From an uncultured Clostridium sp. (GTDB lineage Bacteria; Bacillota; Clostridia; TANB77; CAG-508): a DNA stretch of 44,133 bases. The notes under the pieces are model-generated. The model searched no databases and had not been told where the DNA came from. It saw only the letters and a program-made list of their open reading frames with translations. Position numbers and translations under genes: made by a program. This document shows, one piece after another, positions 1-8,133 of the stretch (position 1 is its first letter; every line of letters begins with the position of its first letter). The stretch is from contig CAMOBD010000006.1 in the NCBI GenBank assembly GCA_946578345.1, positions 1 to 44,133 of the forward strand, in the 5' to 3' direction.

Positions 1-267
1 ATAATCAAAGATATGGATATAAAAGATAAATTAAGACTTGGAATATGTCTATCTAATAGTAGTTGGACTAATATTCTATATGATAAAACAGAAATGTATG
101 AGAAATTTGATACTATGTTAAAAGAAATTGATGAAGAATATAGAACTACTTTAGTAAATTTTGCAAAATATAAGATTGTAATGTTTACAATGGCTAAAAT
201 TATGGAGAAGGAACAAACTGAAAGAAATAAAATTGTATTATATTTGTTTAATAATATAAAGCCATAA
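1..267 (+). CDS. hypothetical protein, 5' end outside window
   Basis: The reading frame is open from the first base to the TAA at 265-267, so the ATG at 13 may be internal rather than the true start; no clear ribosome binding site precedes it. The visible 84-88 residues are Lys/Glu-rich and look mostly helical, with no signal peptide or membrane segment. I do not recognise the family. Codon use (AAA, ATA, AGA) is like the bulk of the window and unlike the block that begins at 416. Confidence 0.5.
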   Translation: MIKDMDIKDKLRLGICLSNSSWTNILYDKTEMYEKFDTMLKEIDEEYRTTLVNFAKYKIVMFTMAKIMEKEQTERNKIVLYLFNNIKP

Positions 268-328
268 ATTTTATTTTTAAAATTTTTAATGTTTTTCAAA
301 TAATTTTTCTGAATTTACATAAAAAGAT

Positions 329-357
329 TTGCGATTACCGTAAATTTGTGATAAAAT
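329..357 (+). promoter_or_regulatory. sigma-A type promoter of the sigma-factor gene
   Basis: TTGCGA (329-334) and TAAAAT (352-357) are separated by exactly 17 bp. The expected start is near 364, so the transcript would begin at a 14-bp perfect palindrome (365-378). Confidence 0.6.
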
Positions 358-364
358 ACTTGCA

Positions 365-378
365 AAGGCTATAGCCTT
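365..378. promoter_or_regulatory. 14-bp perfect palindrome at the transcription start, possible operator
   Basis: AAGGCTATAGCCTT is self-complementary over all 14 bases and lies 7 bp after the -10 box, where a repressor would block initiation. It could equally form a small 5' RNA hairpin, although a loop-free perfect palindrome fits a dimeric DNA-binding protein better. Confidence 0.4.
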
Positions 379-460
379 ATAGTATTTTACGAGGAGGTAT
401 TTTAATCTTTTATTATTGCTTTTAACCAATATCAGTACAGAAAGGAGTTGCTCTATAAGT

Positions 461-1786
461 ATGAAGCTCAGTAGTGAGAAGGAACATCTTGTTTTAGACA
501 ATCAAAGATTAGTTCATTATCTAGTACAGAAGTTGGGGGTAACTCCATATTCTTCAGAGTACGAGGATATTGTTTCTATAGGTACACTTGGATTGGTAAA
601 AGCTGCTATTACTTTTGATTCATCAAAAAAGATTACTTTTGCAACATATGCTTCAAGATGTATAAATAATGAAATTTTTATGCACTATCGGAAAGCTAAC
701 AAATATGCAAATGATATTTCTATTGATGAGCCTATTGGAAATGATGGAGAAGGTAAAGAGCTTACCTTAGGAGACACAATTGCACATTCTGAGTCTGACT
801 TTGTTGAAAGAATAGTAAACAAAGATGCTTTTATTCAGTTAGTGAGTATTATTCTTAACTATCTGGAAGAAAAAACGAGACTTGCAATTCTTTATCGAAT
901 GGGAGAGGTATCACAGACAGATATTGCTGAAAAACTGAGTATTTCTCAAAGCTATGTATCAAGAATTGTAACTAGAGCTACCAACAAAATTCGAGAAGTT
1001 GCTAATCATCAAGTACATTATAAGGAGGTTTTTTCTATGGCTATAGTAGGAGATGAATACAGAATCTCTTTTTCATCCAAAGATATTAGCAAGTTTAACA
1101 AGATTTTTGCAACTCTTTTGCAAAATCTAACATCCACTGAAAAGTTACCTAATTTTAGTGTTAACTGCAACAGAGAACGGATTGTAGTTCAAATACCTGC
1201 ACATCCAGAGTCATTTTCTTTCATTGCACAAATCATTCAAGAAATTGATGATTTTAGCATGACTTTTGTTTCTGATAAAAGTGCATTACCTGCAGACAAT
1301 ACTGTCTCACAGGAAGTTGAGTCAGATGATAAAGATGAAAGCAATGATACAGTTGAAAAAATCGAATCCAGTGCAATAGTACAAAATTCTGATGTGATTT
1401 CAGATGTTGTAAATGAAACTGCAGGATTATCAGAAACAATTGAGGTCATAGAAGAAGTTGCAGCAAGCACTATGGAACAGGAACATCATGATTCGGATAC
1501 TGTTGATACAGCTAAAGAAACATTGGTTGAAAAACCGATTGTCGATGATACTGCATCTGTTTCAGAAGAATTAGATACAGTTGCTGAATCTAAAGTCGAA
1601 AAAGGCAGTCAGGTTAAACAAGTAAGAGATTATATGTTAAGTATGAGTTCTTTTACTATTAAGGATTTGAAACGTTACTTTCCTAATCTGACTACTGGAA
1701 CTATCAATAATGCTTTATATCTTGCTAAGAAAAAGGGGCTTATAACTGCTACAGGTAGAGGTGAATATCGCGTTAATAAAACTTAA
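461..1786 (+). CDS. SigK/SigE-like sigma factor with long C-terminal extension and winged-helix end
   Basis: The first ~190 residues contain sigma-70 region 2 (the segment EDIVSIGTLGLVKA, then FATYASRCINNEI) and region 4 with a helix-turn-helix (SQTDIAEKLSISQSYVSRI). The arrangement resembles sporulation sigma factors SigE/SigK. It is followed by a ~75-residue globular segment, an acidic Ser/Asp/Glu/Val-rich linker (about residues 280-385), and a C-terminal winged-helix-like domain (TIKDLKRYFPNLTTGTINNA). Typical family members end after region 4 at about 240 residues; this one has 441. ATG 461 is preferred, with AAAGGAG at 441-447; a TTG at 416 is also in frame. A second strong ribosome site (TAAGGAGG, 1021-1028) precedes an in-frame ATG at 1037, so the C-terminal half may also be made alone. 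Its target promoters are unknown. Confidence 0.8.
   Translation: MKLSSEKEHLVLDNQRLVHYLVQKLGVTPYSSEYEDIVSIGTLGLVKAAITFDSSKKITFATYASRCINNEIFMHYRKANKYANDISIDEPIGNDGEGKELTLGDTIAHSESDFVERIVNKDAFIQLVSIILNYLEEKTRLAILYRMGEVSQTDIAEKLSISQSYVSRIVTRATNKIREVANHQVHYKEVFSMAIVGDEYRISFSSKDISKFNKIFATLLQNLTSTEKLPNFSVNCNRERIVVQIPAHPESFSFIAQIIQEIDDFSMTFVSDKSALPADNTVSQEVESDDKDESNDTVEKIESSAIVQNSDVISDVVNETAGLSETIEVIEEVAASTMEQEHHDSDTVDTAKETLVEKPIVDDTASVSEELDTVAESKVEKGSQVKQVRDYMLSMSSFTIKDLKRYFPNLTTGTINNALYLAKKKGLITATGRGEYRVNKT
1021..1039 (+). promoter_or_regulatory. internal ribosome binding site and start codon inside the sigma-factor gene
   Basis: TAAGGAGG (1021-1028) lies 8 nt before ATG 1037, which is in frame with the surrounding sigma gene. 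This is a better site than the one for the annotated start. Use of it would give a 249-residue protein made of the post-sigma domain, acidic linker and winged helix. Confidence 0.55.
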
Positions 1787-1795
1787 AATACCACA

Positions 1796-1838
1796 GATAA
1801 GGACATTGCTGTTAGATTTAATTGGCAATGTCTTTATC
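1796..1838 (+). terminator. probable terminator hairpin after the sigma-factor gene
   Basis: A 14-bp stem with one G-U pair (1796-1809 with 1825-1838) and a 15-nt loop begins 9 nt after the stop codon. The tail is only weakly U-rich, so termination may be partial. Confidence 0.55.
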
Positions 1839-2048
1839 TTACAATAAAAAATAGATACACTTTGTACCTGACTTAATTTAGTAAACAAAAATATAAAATA
1901 TATTAATTCATTTATATTTAGAATATATATATAAGTTTAAAATTCAGTTTTTTGAGATTCATCACATTTAATAAAAAAAATTTCCATAAATATTTTTAAT
2001 AAAATTACTTGATTTTTATTTTAGAATCTGTTAATCTTTATATAGTTT
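1839..2048. other. AT-rich intergenic stretch
   Basis: About 210 bp of nearly pure A/T with no open frame of useful length, no convincing promoter and no hairpin I would defend. Together with the structured element at 2049-2186 and the promoter region beyond it, this fills the 676-bp gap between the sigma-factor and helicase genes. Confidence 0.5.
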
Positions 2049-2186
2049 GATTGATATTTGTATCAATCGTCAAGAGAGCCAAAAAGTTGTAAATAACTAC
2101 TTCGTTGGCACCAATAATGAAACTTTCGAACTAATAGAACAGATAGATACAAAATCAATCAGAAATAAAATCTGGTTGATTTTTTG
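2049..2186 (+). ncRNA. candidate structured RNA or attenuator ending in an intrinsic terminator
   Basis: A hairpin (GATTGATA 2049-2056 with TATCAATC 2061-2068) is followed by a GCCAA...TTGGC pairing (about 2079-2110) and a strong intrinsic terminator: 12-bp stem 2151-2162 with 2172-2183, then a T run to 2185. The first arm (GATTGAT) is also complementary to ATCAATC in the terminator stem, so it could act as an anti-terminator. The element lies 277 nt upstream of the helicase gene, which has its own promoter, so it may be an independent small RNA. It matches no riboswitch class I know. Confidence 0.35.
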
Positions 2187-2371
2187 TTTGTCCCCAAATT
2201 AAAAATCACTTTTTTAGTAAACGAATTATAGATAGTTTCTATTATCTTGTAACTCTTGAGTTTTGATAGTATGTCAATATCTGCAATATTGATTTCAAAA
2301 ACAATCTAACAATATGAATATACTATATTTTACATAAAACTACAAGAATTTAATGTGAAAATCAACCAACG

Positions 2372-2400
2372 TTGACACTTTACATAAAAAACGTTATAAT
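2372..2400 (+). promoter_or_regulatory. near-consensus sigma-A promoter of the helicase gene
   Basis: TTGACA (2372-2377), a 17-bp spacer and TATAAT (2395-2400) match the consensus exactly. The 5' leader is about 55 nt and ends in AAGGAGGA just before ATG 2463. Confidence 0.8.
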
Positions 2401-2462
2401 ATAATTAGCACATTGAAAATTTAGAAAAAATCCAATTTCAACTTTTATAAGGAGGACTATTT

Positions 2463-5084
2463 ATGTTGTTACCTATTACTCAGTATAAGGATGAAATTAT
2501 CGAGGCAGTTCGTAATCATTCTTTCACAATTGTGTGTGCTGAAACAGGCTCTGGTAAATCTACACAGATTCCGCAATATTTGGCTAATTACTTTAGTCAA
2601 ATAGTTGTAACTGAACCGCGGATTATGGCAGCAAAAACTTTGGCTAAGCGTGTAGCTGAAGAAATGAGTGTAACTCTTGGTCAAGAAGTAGGATACAGAA
2701 CGGCATATGACAAATGTTCTTCTCCTACTACAAACATCTTATATTGCACCGATGGACTTCAACTTATAAGAACAATATTCAGTGAAGATAACGAAACTGA
2801 AAATGTTTTGATTATCGATGAAGTTCATGAATGGAATCTCAATATCGAAACTCTCATTGCATGGTGCAAATTCATGCACGGAAAGTGGAATACTAAAGTT
2901 GTTATTATGAGTGCAACTTTAGATACTACAAGACTTGCTCATTTCTTTGGTGAAGATGTTGTGGTGTTAAATATACCAGGAAATCTGTATGACGTCTCAT
3001 TAGAACAAAGACCCAAATATGAGTTAATTGATACCATTAAAGAAAACATTAACGATGGCAAAAATATTTTGGTCTTTGTTGCTGGTAAAAAAGAAATCCA
3101 CGGTGTGATTGAAGAACTAAGCCAAGAAAATGCAACTGTTTTGCCACTACATGGAGAAATGGACTGGGATGAACAGAAAAAATGCTTTGAGCATTTTGCT
3201 AATCCAAAAGTCATTGTAGCAACAAATGTTGCCCAGACATCCCTTACAATCCCAGATATTGATGCTGTTGTTGATAGTGGTGAAGCAAGAATATCAATTG
3301 CTGAAAATGGAATTCAGGGATTGTTTTTGAAAGACATTAGCCGGTCTGACATTGCACAACGCAAAGGACGTGCTGGTAGAACAAAATCTGGAAAGTATTT
3401 TCTATGTTCTGATACCCCTATGGAGTATCGAAATGAATATTCTGTTCCAGAAATTCAAAGAAGTATTCTGGATCGAGTTGTTTTGCAACTAGCAACAATT
3501 GGCTTAGATGCTGAGGAACTACAGTTTTACCATCAGCCTGAAATTGAAGCTATACTGACAGCCAAAAAAGAACTTACTGTCATTGGGGCTATTTCTGGTG
3601 ATAACAAAGTAACAGATCTTGGACGCAAGATAGTTAAGATACCTGTTTCTGTTCAGCTTGCTCGAATGATAGTGGAAGCTGAACAATATGGTGTTACAGA
3701 GCAAGTAATAACTATTGCATCAATTATTGAAATGGGAGGTCTTTTGACAAAAGAAAGTCATTATTATGATTTTACTCTCGAGAAAGAAAGCGATTTATTA
3801 GCTGAGCTTGATGTATGGAATTACATAAGTAAAATCGGATATATCGATTTTAAAAAGCTCGGAATTAAAAAGAAAAGTTTCTTTAAGATTAAAGAGCATA
3901 TTCAAAAGTTGAAGGAAACTTTATATGGCATTGTTGAAATGACCCATAACGATGATAGAGATGCAGTTGTAAAATCTTGTTTGAGTGGTTTGGTTTCACA
4001 TATATATGTGAGAGACTATAATAAATATCGTAGTGAAAATGGAACCGAAGTACAACTTGACAGAAACAGTTGCATATCTGACTATTCACAACTTATAGTC
4101 GGTATTCCCAAAACAATCGAATTCAAAAATCGATATGGATGGACTAGTAGCTTGAACTTAGTTGGATTTGCAAGTCAAATAGATGTAAATACACTGTTTG
4201 AGCTTGTACCCAATAGCATCATTGAAGAAACAAGTCTACGTTATTCTAGGAGCATGGATGCAGTTGAAATTACTATCAGAAGAAGCTTTGCGGGAATTAT
4301 AGTAGATACTGAAATCAGTTATGATAACACTCATCCACAATATAATGAACTTAAAGCAAAATATGAGGAAGAGTTAAAGCATTGTAGTAATTCTACGCAT
4401 GCCTCTACGAATCGACAAGAAGTGATAGTAATTGATGGTAAACAGTTTAAAGTATATTATAGTTTATTTGGTAAAGTAGAAGTATACATTGATAATGAAA
4501 CACTGTTTACGACAAATGTAAAAGAAGTTTCCCTTGACACTGGAGAGAAAGTACACTTTTGCTCAGAAGCACTAACTGGTAGAAGTGAAACCAATATGGT
4601 TGCACTAAAAAATGCCGTAGAAATGAATCGCCTAAATAGAATTCGAGAGAGGAAGAGACAGGAATACGAGTCATTAGAGATACATAACCTTGACGATATT
4701 ATTGCAAATGCTTGCAAAATTGGAAGAATCGAACTCACTATGAATAATGGAGGATATGGAAATATACCAGTTCTTGCATATGGCTACCTTGCTCTAAAGA
4801 AAAATGCGGTAACAATTAAACTTGGTGATGATGAAGAAATTGCAAATTCCAATACTCTTGAAGCTCTGCAATATTTATTTTTTAAAGAGATTCAAAAGAA
4901 ATATGGAGAAAGCAAGTTTAGTCATCAAGCCGGTAAGAAAAAGAAAGTTCTGACCGAATCCGAAATGGAGGCGAAAAAGGATTTTGATTCCCTTGTAAGG
5001 GAAGTAATGCTTAGTCTTACTGTTGACAATATATCTGAGAATCTAGAATTCCTTGAGGAATATTATCAGGAGTTAATGAAGTAA
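2463..5084 (+). CDS. DEAH-box (HrpA/HrpB-like) ATP-dependent helicase
   Basis: Superfamily 2 helicase motifs occur in order: Walker A AETGSGKST (residues 26-34), Walker B variant DEVH (about 119-122), motif III SATLD (about 150), a motif V region with VATNVAQTSLTIPDID (about 255-270) and motif VI QRKGRAGRT (about 299-307). A helicase-associated (HA2-like) region follows at about 370-480. The last ~400 residues differ from classic HrpA/HrpB and are not recognised. The family unwinds RNA or DNA 3'-5' using ATP; the substrate here is unknown. At 873 residues it is nearer HrpB than HrpA in length. CGN arginine codons are frequent, unlike genes after 6333. A consensus promoter and a strong terminator make it a single-gene unit. 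Confidence 0.85.
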   Translation: MLLPITQYKDEIIEAVRNHSFTIVCAETGSGKSTQIPQYLANYFSQIVVTEPRIMAAKTLAKRVAEEMSVTLGQEVGYRTAYDKCSSPTTNILYCTDGLQLIRTIFSEDNETENVLIIDEVHEWNLNIETLIAWCKFMHGKWNTKVVIMSATLDTTRLAHFFGEDVVVLNIPGNLYDVSLEQRPKYELIDTIKENINDGKNILVFVAGKKEIHGVIEELSQENATVLPLHGEMDWDEQKKCFEHFANPKVIVATNVAQTSLTIPDIDAVVDSGEARISIAENGIQGLFLKDISRSDIAQRKGRAGRTKSGKYFLCSDTPMEYRNEYSVPEIQRSILDRVVLQLATIGLDAEELQFYHQPEIEAILTAKKELTVIGAISGDNKVTDLGRKIVKIPVSVQLARMIVEAEQYGVTEQVITIASIIEMGGLLTKESHYYDFTLEKESDLLAELDVWNYISKIGYIDFKKLGIKKKSFFKIKEHIQKLKETLYGIVEMTHNDDRDAVVKSCLSGLVSHIYVRDYNKYRSENGTEVQLDRNSCISDYSQLIVGIPKTIEFKNRYGWTSSLNLVGFASQIDVNTLFELVPNSIIEETSLRYSRSMDAVEITIRRSFAGIIVDTEISYDNTHPQYNELKAKYEEELKHCSNSTHASTNRQEVIVIDGKQFKVYYSLFGKVEVYIDNETLFTTNVKEVSLDTGEKVHFCSEALTGRSETNMVALKNAVEMNRLNRIRERKRQEYESLEIHNLDDIIANACKIGRIELTMNNGGYGNIPVLAYGYLALKKNAVTIKLGDDEEIANSNTLEALQYLFFKEIQKKYGESKFSHQAGKKKKVLTESEMEAKKDFDSLVREVMLSLTVDNISENLEFLEEYYQELMK

Positions 5085-5098
5085 GACAGCAAAAAAAC

Positions 5099-5133
5099 AA
5101 AAAGACTACCAGTGACTACTGGTAGTCTTTTTT
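5099..5133 (+). terminator. strong intrinsic terminator after the helicase gene
   Basis: A 15-bp perfect stem (5099-5113 with 5118-5132), a 4-nt loop and a T6 tail. The matching A run on the left side means it can also terminate minus-strand transcripts. Confidence 0.9.
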
Positions 5134-5143
5134 CAAGAAATTT

Positions 5144-5172
5144 TTGGCAATTAACATAAAATATGTTAAAAT
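5144..5172 (+). promoter_or_regulatory. sigma-A promoter of the small membrane-protein gene
   Basis: TTGGCA (5144-5149), a 17-bp spacer and TAAAAT (5167-5172). The spacer contains AACATAAAA, much like the helicase promoter. Confidence 0.7.
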
Positions 5173-5216
5173 AAATTATGCAACTTGCAAAACAAATTTT
5201 TTAGGAGGGAATCCAT

Positions 5217-5621
5217 ATGCGTAAGTTCAAACGGTCAGTAAACGGGGTTGTAATGGGTATTCTAGTAGGAGTGATGATAATATTATTTATGCTATTCTTT
5301 GGTGTGAGAGTGGTAACAGGTAACATTTACGACAGTGAAATTACTTTTATTGAATGGCTTACATTCATCCCTTTGGTAATTGTAATGATATTATTACCAA
5401 TTGCTTTCATTGCAATTCCGCCAGACTTTGATTATGTCGTAAGGACTGAAGAAGATTACATTATCTTTGAGATTTCAAAAGAGGATCATAGAGTACTAAA
5501 AAGGTCATTCACAATCATAGAAGAGAGAAGAAATCAAATAATCTTATATGATGGAGTTTCAAGGATACCTATTGCATATGACCAGGAACTTCGAAAATTC
5601 CTAGATGAAATCAAGACTTGA
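5217..5621 (+). CDS. small membrane protein with two N-terminal helices
   Basis: The 134-residue protein starts with a basic segment (MRKFKRSVNG), followed by two hydrophobic helices at about residues 10-33 and 45-67. A ~65-residue cytosolic tail of mixed charge follows, with beta-rich character. There is no signal cleavage site. I do not recognise the family; the layout recalls small membrane proteins with PH-like tails. It has a strong AGGAGGG ribosome site and its own promoter, and sits in the compositionally distinct block with the helicase. Confidence 0.7.
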   Translation: MRKFKRSVNGVVMGILVGVMIILFMLFFGVRVVTGNIYDSEITFIEWLTFIPLVIVMILLPIAFIAIPPDFDYVVRTEEDYIIFEISKEDHRVLKRSFTIIEERRNQIILYDGVSRIPIAYDQELRKFLDEIKT

Positions 5622-5635
5622 TTTCATAAAACAAA

Positions 5636-5661
5636 AGGGGCTGTCAGAAATGATAGTCCCT
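5636..5661. terminator. weak hairpin after the membrane-protein gene
   Basis: Stem 5636-5646 with 5651-5661 contains two G-U pairs and a GAAA loop. No T run follows on the plus strand, while the reverse direction would have a better U tail, so plus-strand termination is uncertain. Confidence 0.4.
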
Positions 5662-5667
5662 AAAAAA

Positions 5668-5696
5668 TTGCAATTTTATGTAAAATAATATATAAT
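5668..5696 (+). promoter_or_regulatory. sigma-A promoter of the 129-aa protein gene
   Basis: TTGCAA (5668-5673), a 17-bp spacer and TATAAT (5691-5696). A GGAGG site precedes ATG 5744. Confidence 0.75.
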
Positions 5697-5743
5697 AAGT
5701 ATAGATGCTTTAGTGCACAATATTGTATTAGGAGGAATAACTA

Positions 5744-6133
5744 ATGGAAAGAAACATTACGATTACTGCAGCAAACATGTCTGAATTGGTAAGAGAAGCT
5801 TTTACGAAGTGCCTTTTCAAAGAGGGCGAGGACGCTTCCAACTATGTCAAGGTTGAAGGTATTAAGTACACTTTTGCACTTCATCCTCAGCGGTTGGAAG
5901 AACAGCGAGAACTTATAACTGCAATGATCGATGAATTGCCTGCTGAATTTAAGGAAGGTTATACTTTCCTTAGTATCAACACCAATAAAAATGGAGAGTT
6001 ATGGACAGGTGATCACATGGTTTGCGAACAGCTCATTGTTATGGCAATCGGACTAGATTTGATGTCATACTACTTTCCAAGAGAGATGTGGGTTATTCTG
6101 CCTGGTGGTGTACCTTATCTTATTGTTAAATAA
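5744..6133 (+). CDS. hypothetical 129-aa protein
   Basis: This is a soluble protein with no signal peptide or membrane helix. The N-terminal half is Glu-rich and helical (SELVREAFTKCLFKEGED); the C-terminal half has a hydrophobic core segment (VCEQLIVMAIGLDLMSYY) ending in a short beta-like tail (PGGVPYLIVK). I do not recognise the family. Codon use is clearly unlike the downstream genes, with several CGN, GAG and CTG-type codons, which suggests recent acquisition with the neighbouring helicase. It has its own promoter and terminator. Confidence 0.7.
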   Translation: MERNITITAANMSELVREAFTKCLFKEGEDASNYVKVEGIKYTFALHPQRLEEQRELITAMIDELPAEFKEGYTFLSINTNKNGELWTGDHMVCEQLIVMAIGLDLMSYYFPREMWVILPGGVPYLIVK

Positions 6134-6163
6134 CGGTATGCCAGAAATAAGAAATTATTCTTT

Positions 6164-6191
6164 CCACTTCGTAAGAGGTGGTTTCTTTTTT
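6164..6191 (+). terminator. intrinsic terminator after the 129-aa protein gene
   Basis: CCACTTC (6164-6170) pairs with GAGGTGG (6175-6181) across a GTAA loop, followed by TTTCTTTTTT. Confidence 0.8.
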
Positions 6192-6221
6192 GTAAAAATA
6201 CCATAAATAAAGCTCTCTATT

Positions 6222-6257
6222 CAATCTGTACTGTTTTATGGTACAGATTGTTTTTTT
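6222..6257 (+). terminator. second, perfect intrinsic terminator
   Basis: A 10-bp perfect stem (6222-6231 with 6241-6250), 9-nt loop and T7 tail, only 30 nt after the preceding terminator. The pair of terminators insulates the upstream block from the rlmCD-like gene. Confidence 0.85.
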
Positions 6258-6270
6258 CTTAAAATTTATG

Positions 6271-6299
6271 TATACATCTCATAAAAAATATGCTAAACT
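6271..6299 (+). promoter_or_regulatory. extended -10 promoter of the rRNA methyltransferase gene
   Basis: TGC-TAAACT (6291-6299) is an extended -10 element; the -35 (TATACA, 6271-6276) is weak at 17-bp spacing. The segment ATAAAAAATATGCTA is identical to that at the promoter of the CDF exporter (15908-15922). Confidence 0.55.
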
Positions 6300-6332
6300 A
6301 TATATGAGTTATACAAAAAGAAAGGATACAAT

Positions 6333-7691
6333 ATGAACATTCAAAAAAACAAAGAATATGAAGTAGAAATAATTGATAATGGATATGAAGGAGAAGGAAT
6401 AGCTAAGATAGATGATTTTACTATCTTTATTAAAGGTGCAATAAAGGGTGAAACTTGTAAAATACTTATAGTAAAAATAAATAAATCATATGCATTTGGT
6501 AAGTTATTAGAAGTAATAGAAGCTTCAGAAAATAGAGTCCATGCAGATTGCACAACATATAAAAGATGCGGAGGATGTAGTTTAAGGCACATTAAATATG
6601 AGGAAACATTAAAGATAAAGCAAGATATTGTACAAAATTTGGTTAACAAAACATTAGATAAAAAGATAGAAGTAAATAACGTAATTGGTATGAAGCATCC
6701 TTTTTATTATAGAAATAAGCTTCAATATCCAGTAGGAAGAGATAAAAATAAAGCTCCAGTAATGGGAGTGTTTGCAAACAGAACACATGAAATTATACCA
6801 GTAGAAAGTTGCTTAATACAGAATAAAGAGGCAGAAAAAGTTGCAAAAGAAATATTTGGATTTATAAAAGAGAATAATATATCAATATATGATGAGAAAA
6901 CGAGAAAATTTGCTATAAGGCATATTATAGTAAAGATTGGTGTGAAAACAGATGAAATAATGTGCATTATAGTGACAAATGAAGAGAAGATTTATAAAGA
7001 AAATGAGTTAGTAAGAGATATAACTGCTAAATTTCCTAATGTAAAAACAATCATAAAAAATATAAACAACAAAAATACAAATGTCATACTAGGAGACACA
7101 AACATAGTCTTATATGGAGATGGATATATTTTTGACAAATTAGGAGAATACACATTTAAGATATCGGCTAAATCATTTTATCAAACTAACCCAATTCAAA
7201 CAGAAGTGCTATATAATAAAGCAATAGAATTTGCAAAATTAGATAAAGAAGATGTACTTTGCGATTTATATTGTGGAATTGGAACTATTGGAATATTTGC
7301 ATCAAATAAAGTGAAGCAAGTGTATGGAATAGAGATTGTGGAAGAAGCGGTAGAGGCAGCAAAAGAAAATGCAAAGATAAATAATGTAGACAATATAGAA
7401 TTTATTGCAGGAGATGTGGAAAAAGCTTTTAAAGAGTTAATAGAAAAACGTAATGTACAACCTAGTGCGATTATTGTAGACCCACCAAGAAGAGGACTAG
7501 ATGAAGTTACGATAAATAAAATGTTAGAATTAGAGGTGGATAGATTAGTTTATGTTAGCTGTAATCCGGCAACTATGGTAAGAGATATGAAGATGCTAGA
7601 GGAGAAATATGAGGTAAAGGAAATTCAGCCAGTTGATATGTTCCCATATACAAGCCATGTGGAGTGTGTGGCAGTGCTAGAAGTAAAATAA
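6333..7691 (+). CDS. rlmCD: 23S rRNA (uracil-5-)-methyltransferase, RumA/RlmCD type
   Basis: This enzyme transfers a methyl group from S-adenosylmethionine to uracil C5 in RNA. An N-terminal TRAM-like beta-barrel (about 1-60) is followed by the cysteine cluster that holds a 4Fe-4S centre (C73, C79, C82, and a fourth near 161). The methyltransferase domain has DLYCGIGTIGIF (about 309-320), the DPPRRG motif (about 385) and the catalytic cysteine in SCNPAT (about 409). At 452 residues it has the normal family length. TrmFO-independent tRNA m5U54 methylation cannot be excluded from sequence alone, but the Fe-S cluster favours the rRNA subfamily. It is monocistronic or first before the accessory genes. 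Confidence 0.9.
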   Translation: MNIQKNKEYEVEIIDNGYEGEGIAKIDDFTIFIKGAIKGETCKILIVKINKSYAFGKLLEVIEASENRVHADCTTYKRCGGCSLRHIKYEETLKIKQDIVQNLVNKTLDKKIEVNNVIGMKHPFYYRNKLQYPVGRDKNKAPVMGVFANRTHEIIPVESCLIQNKEAEKVAKEIFGFIKENNISIYDEKTRKFAIRHIIVKIGVKTDEIMCIIVTNEEKIYKENELVRDITAKFPNVKTIIKNINNKNTNVILGDTNIVLYGDGYIFDKLGEYTFKISAKSFYQTNPIQTEVLYNKAIEFAKLDKEDVLCDLYCGIGTIGIFASNKVKQVYGIEIVEEAVEAAKENAKINNVDNIEFIAGDVEKAFKELIEKRNVQPSAIIVDPPRRGLDEVTINKMLELEVDRLVYVSCNPATMVRDMKMLEEKYEVKEIQPVDMFPYTSHVECVAVLEVK

Positions 7692-7795
7692 GACAAGTAA
7701 TAGTTGATTCAGTAATATTAAAATATTGGCAATTTCATTGTAAAATTAAGGAATTTATGATACATTACATACAGTAAACATTAGGAGAGTAGAAT

Positions 7796-8128
7796 ATGAG
7801 AGATTATTATAAGTGGTGTGTGGAATTACTAAATAATTGGAAACAAAAAAATGTAGAAAACATAGTTAACCTATTTGATAAGAAGGTAGAGTATTATGAA
7901 ACACCTACAGATAAAATAAGTACTATAAAGGAAATTAGAAAAATGTGGAAAGAGATAAAAGAACAAAATACAAGTGATATTGAGTTCAATATATTATGTG
8001 AAAATGATGAATGTTGTATTGTTAACTTTATTTTGAAAGATACAATATCATATGACATGATATATCAAATAAAATTAAATGAGAACAATAAATGTATATT
8101 TTTAAAACAATGGTATATGGAGGTGTAA
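7796..8128 (+). CDS. SnoaL/NTF2-like protein
   Basis: The 110-residue protein has the NTF2-like layout: an N-terminal helix pair with Trp residues ([12 protein letters not shown]), a ...[15 protein letters not shown] strand segment, then beta strands ending in a Trp-containing strand (FLKQWYMEV). The fold forms a cone-shaped pocket and serves both enzymes and binding proteins, so no substrate can be assigned. TTAGGAGAG precedes ATG 7796. It is followed after 5 nt by the next gene, suggesting co-transcription. Confidence 0.65.
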   Translation: MRDYYKWCVELLNNWKQKNVENIVNLFDKKVEYYETPTDKISTIKEIRKMWKEIKEQNTSDIEFNILCENDECCIVNFILKDTISYDMIYQIKLNENNKCIFLKQWYMEV

Positions 8129-8133
8129 AAAAT

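Noticed and set aside
1237-1470. Minus-strand frame opposite the acidic linker of the sigma factor
   Set aside because: Ser/Thr-rich shadow of an acidic low-complexity coding region; no ribosome site or promoter.
2190-2205. TGTCCCCAAATT as another copy of the GGGGAC hairpin family
   Set aside because: Only one half-site is present, with no complementary arm nearby.
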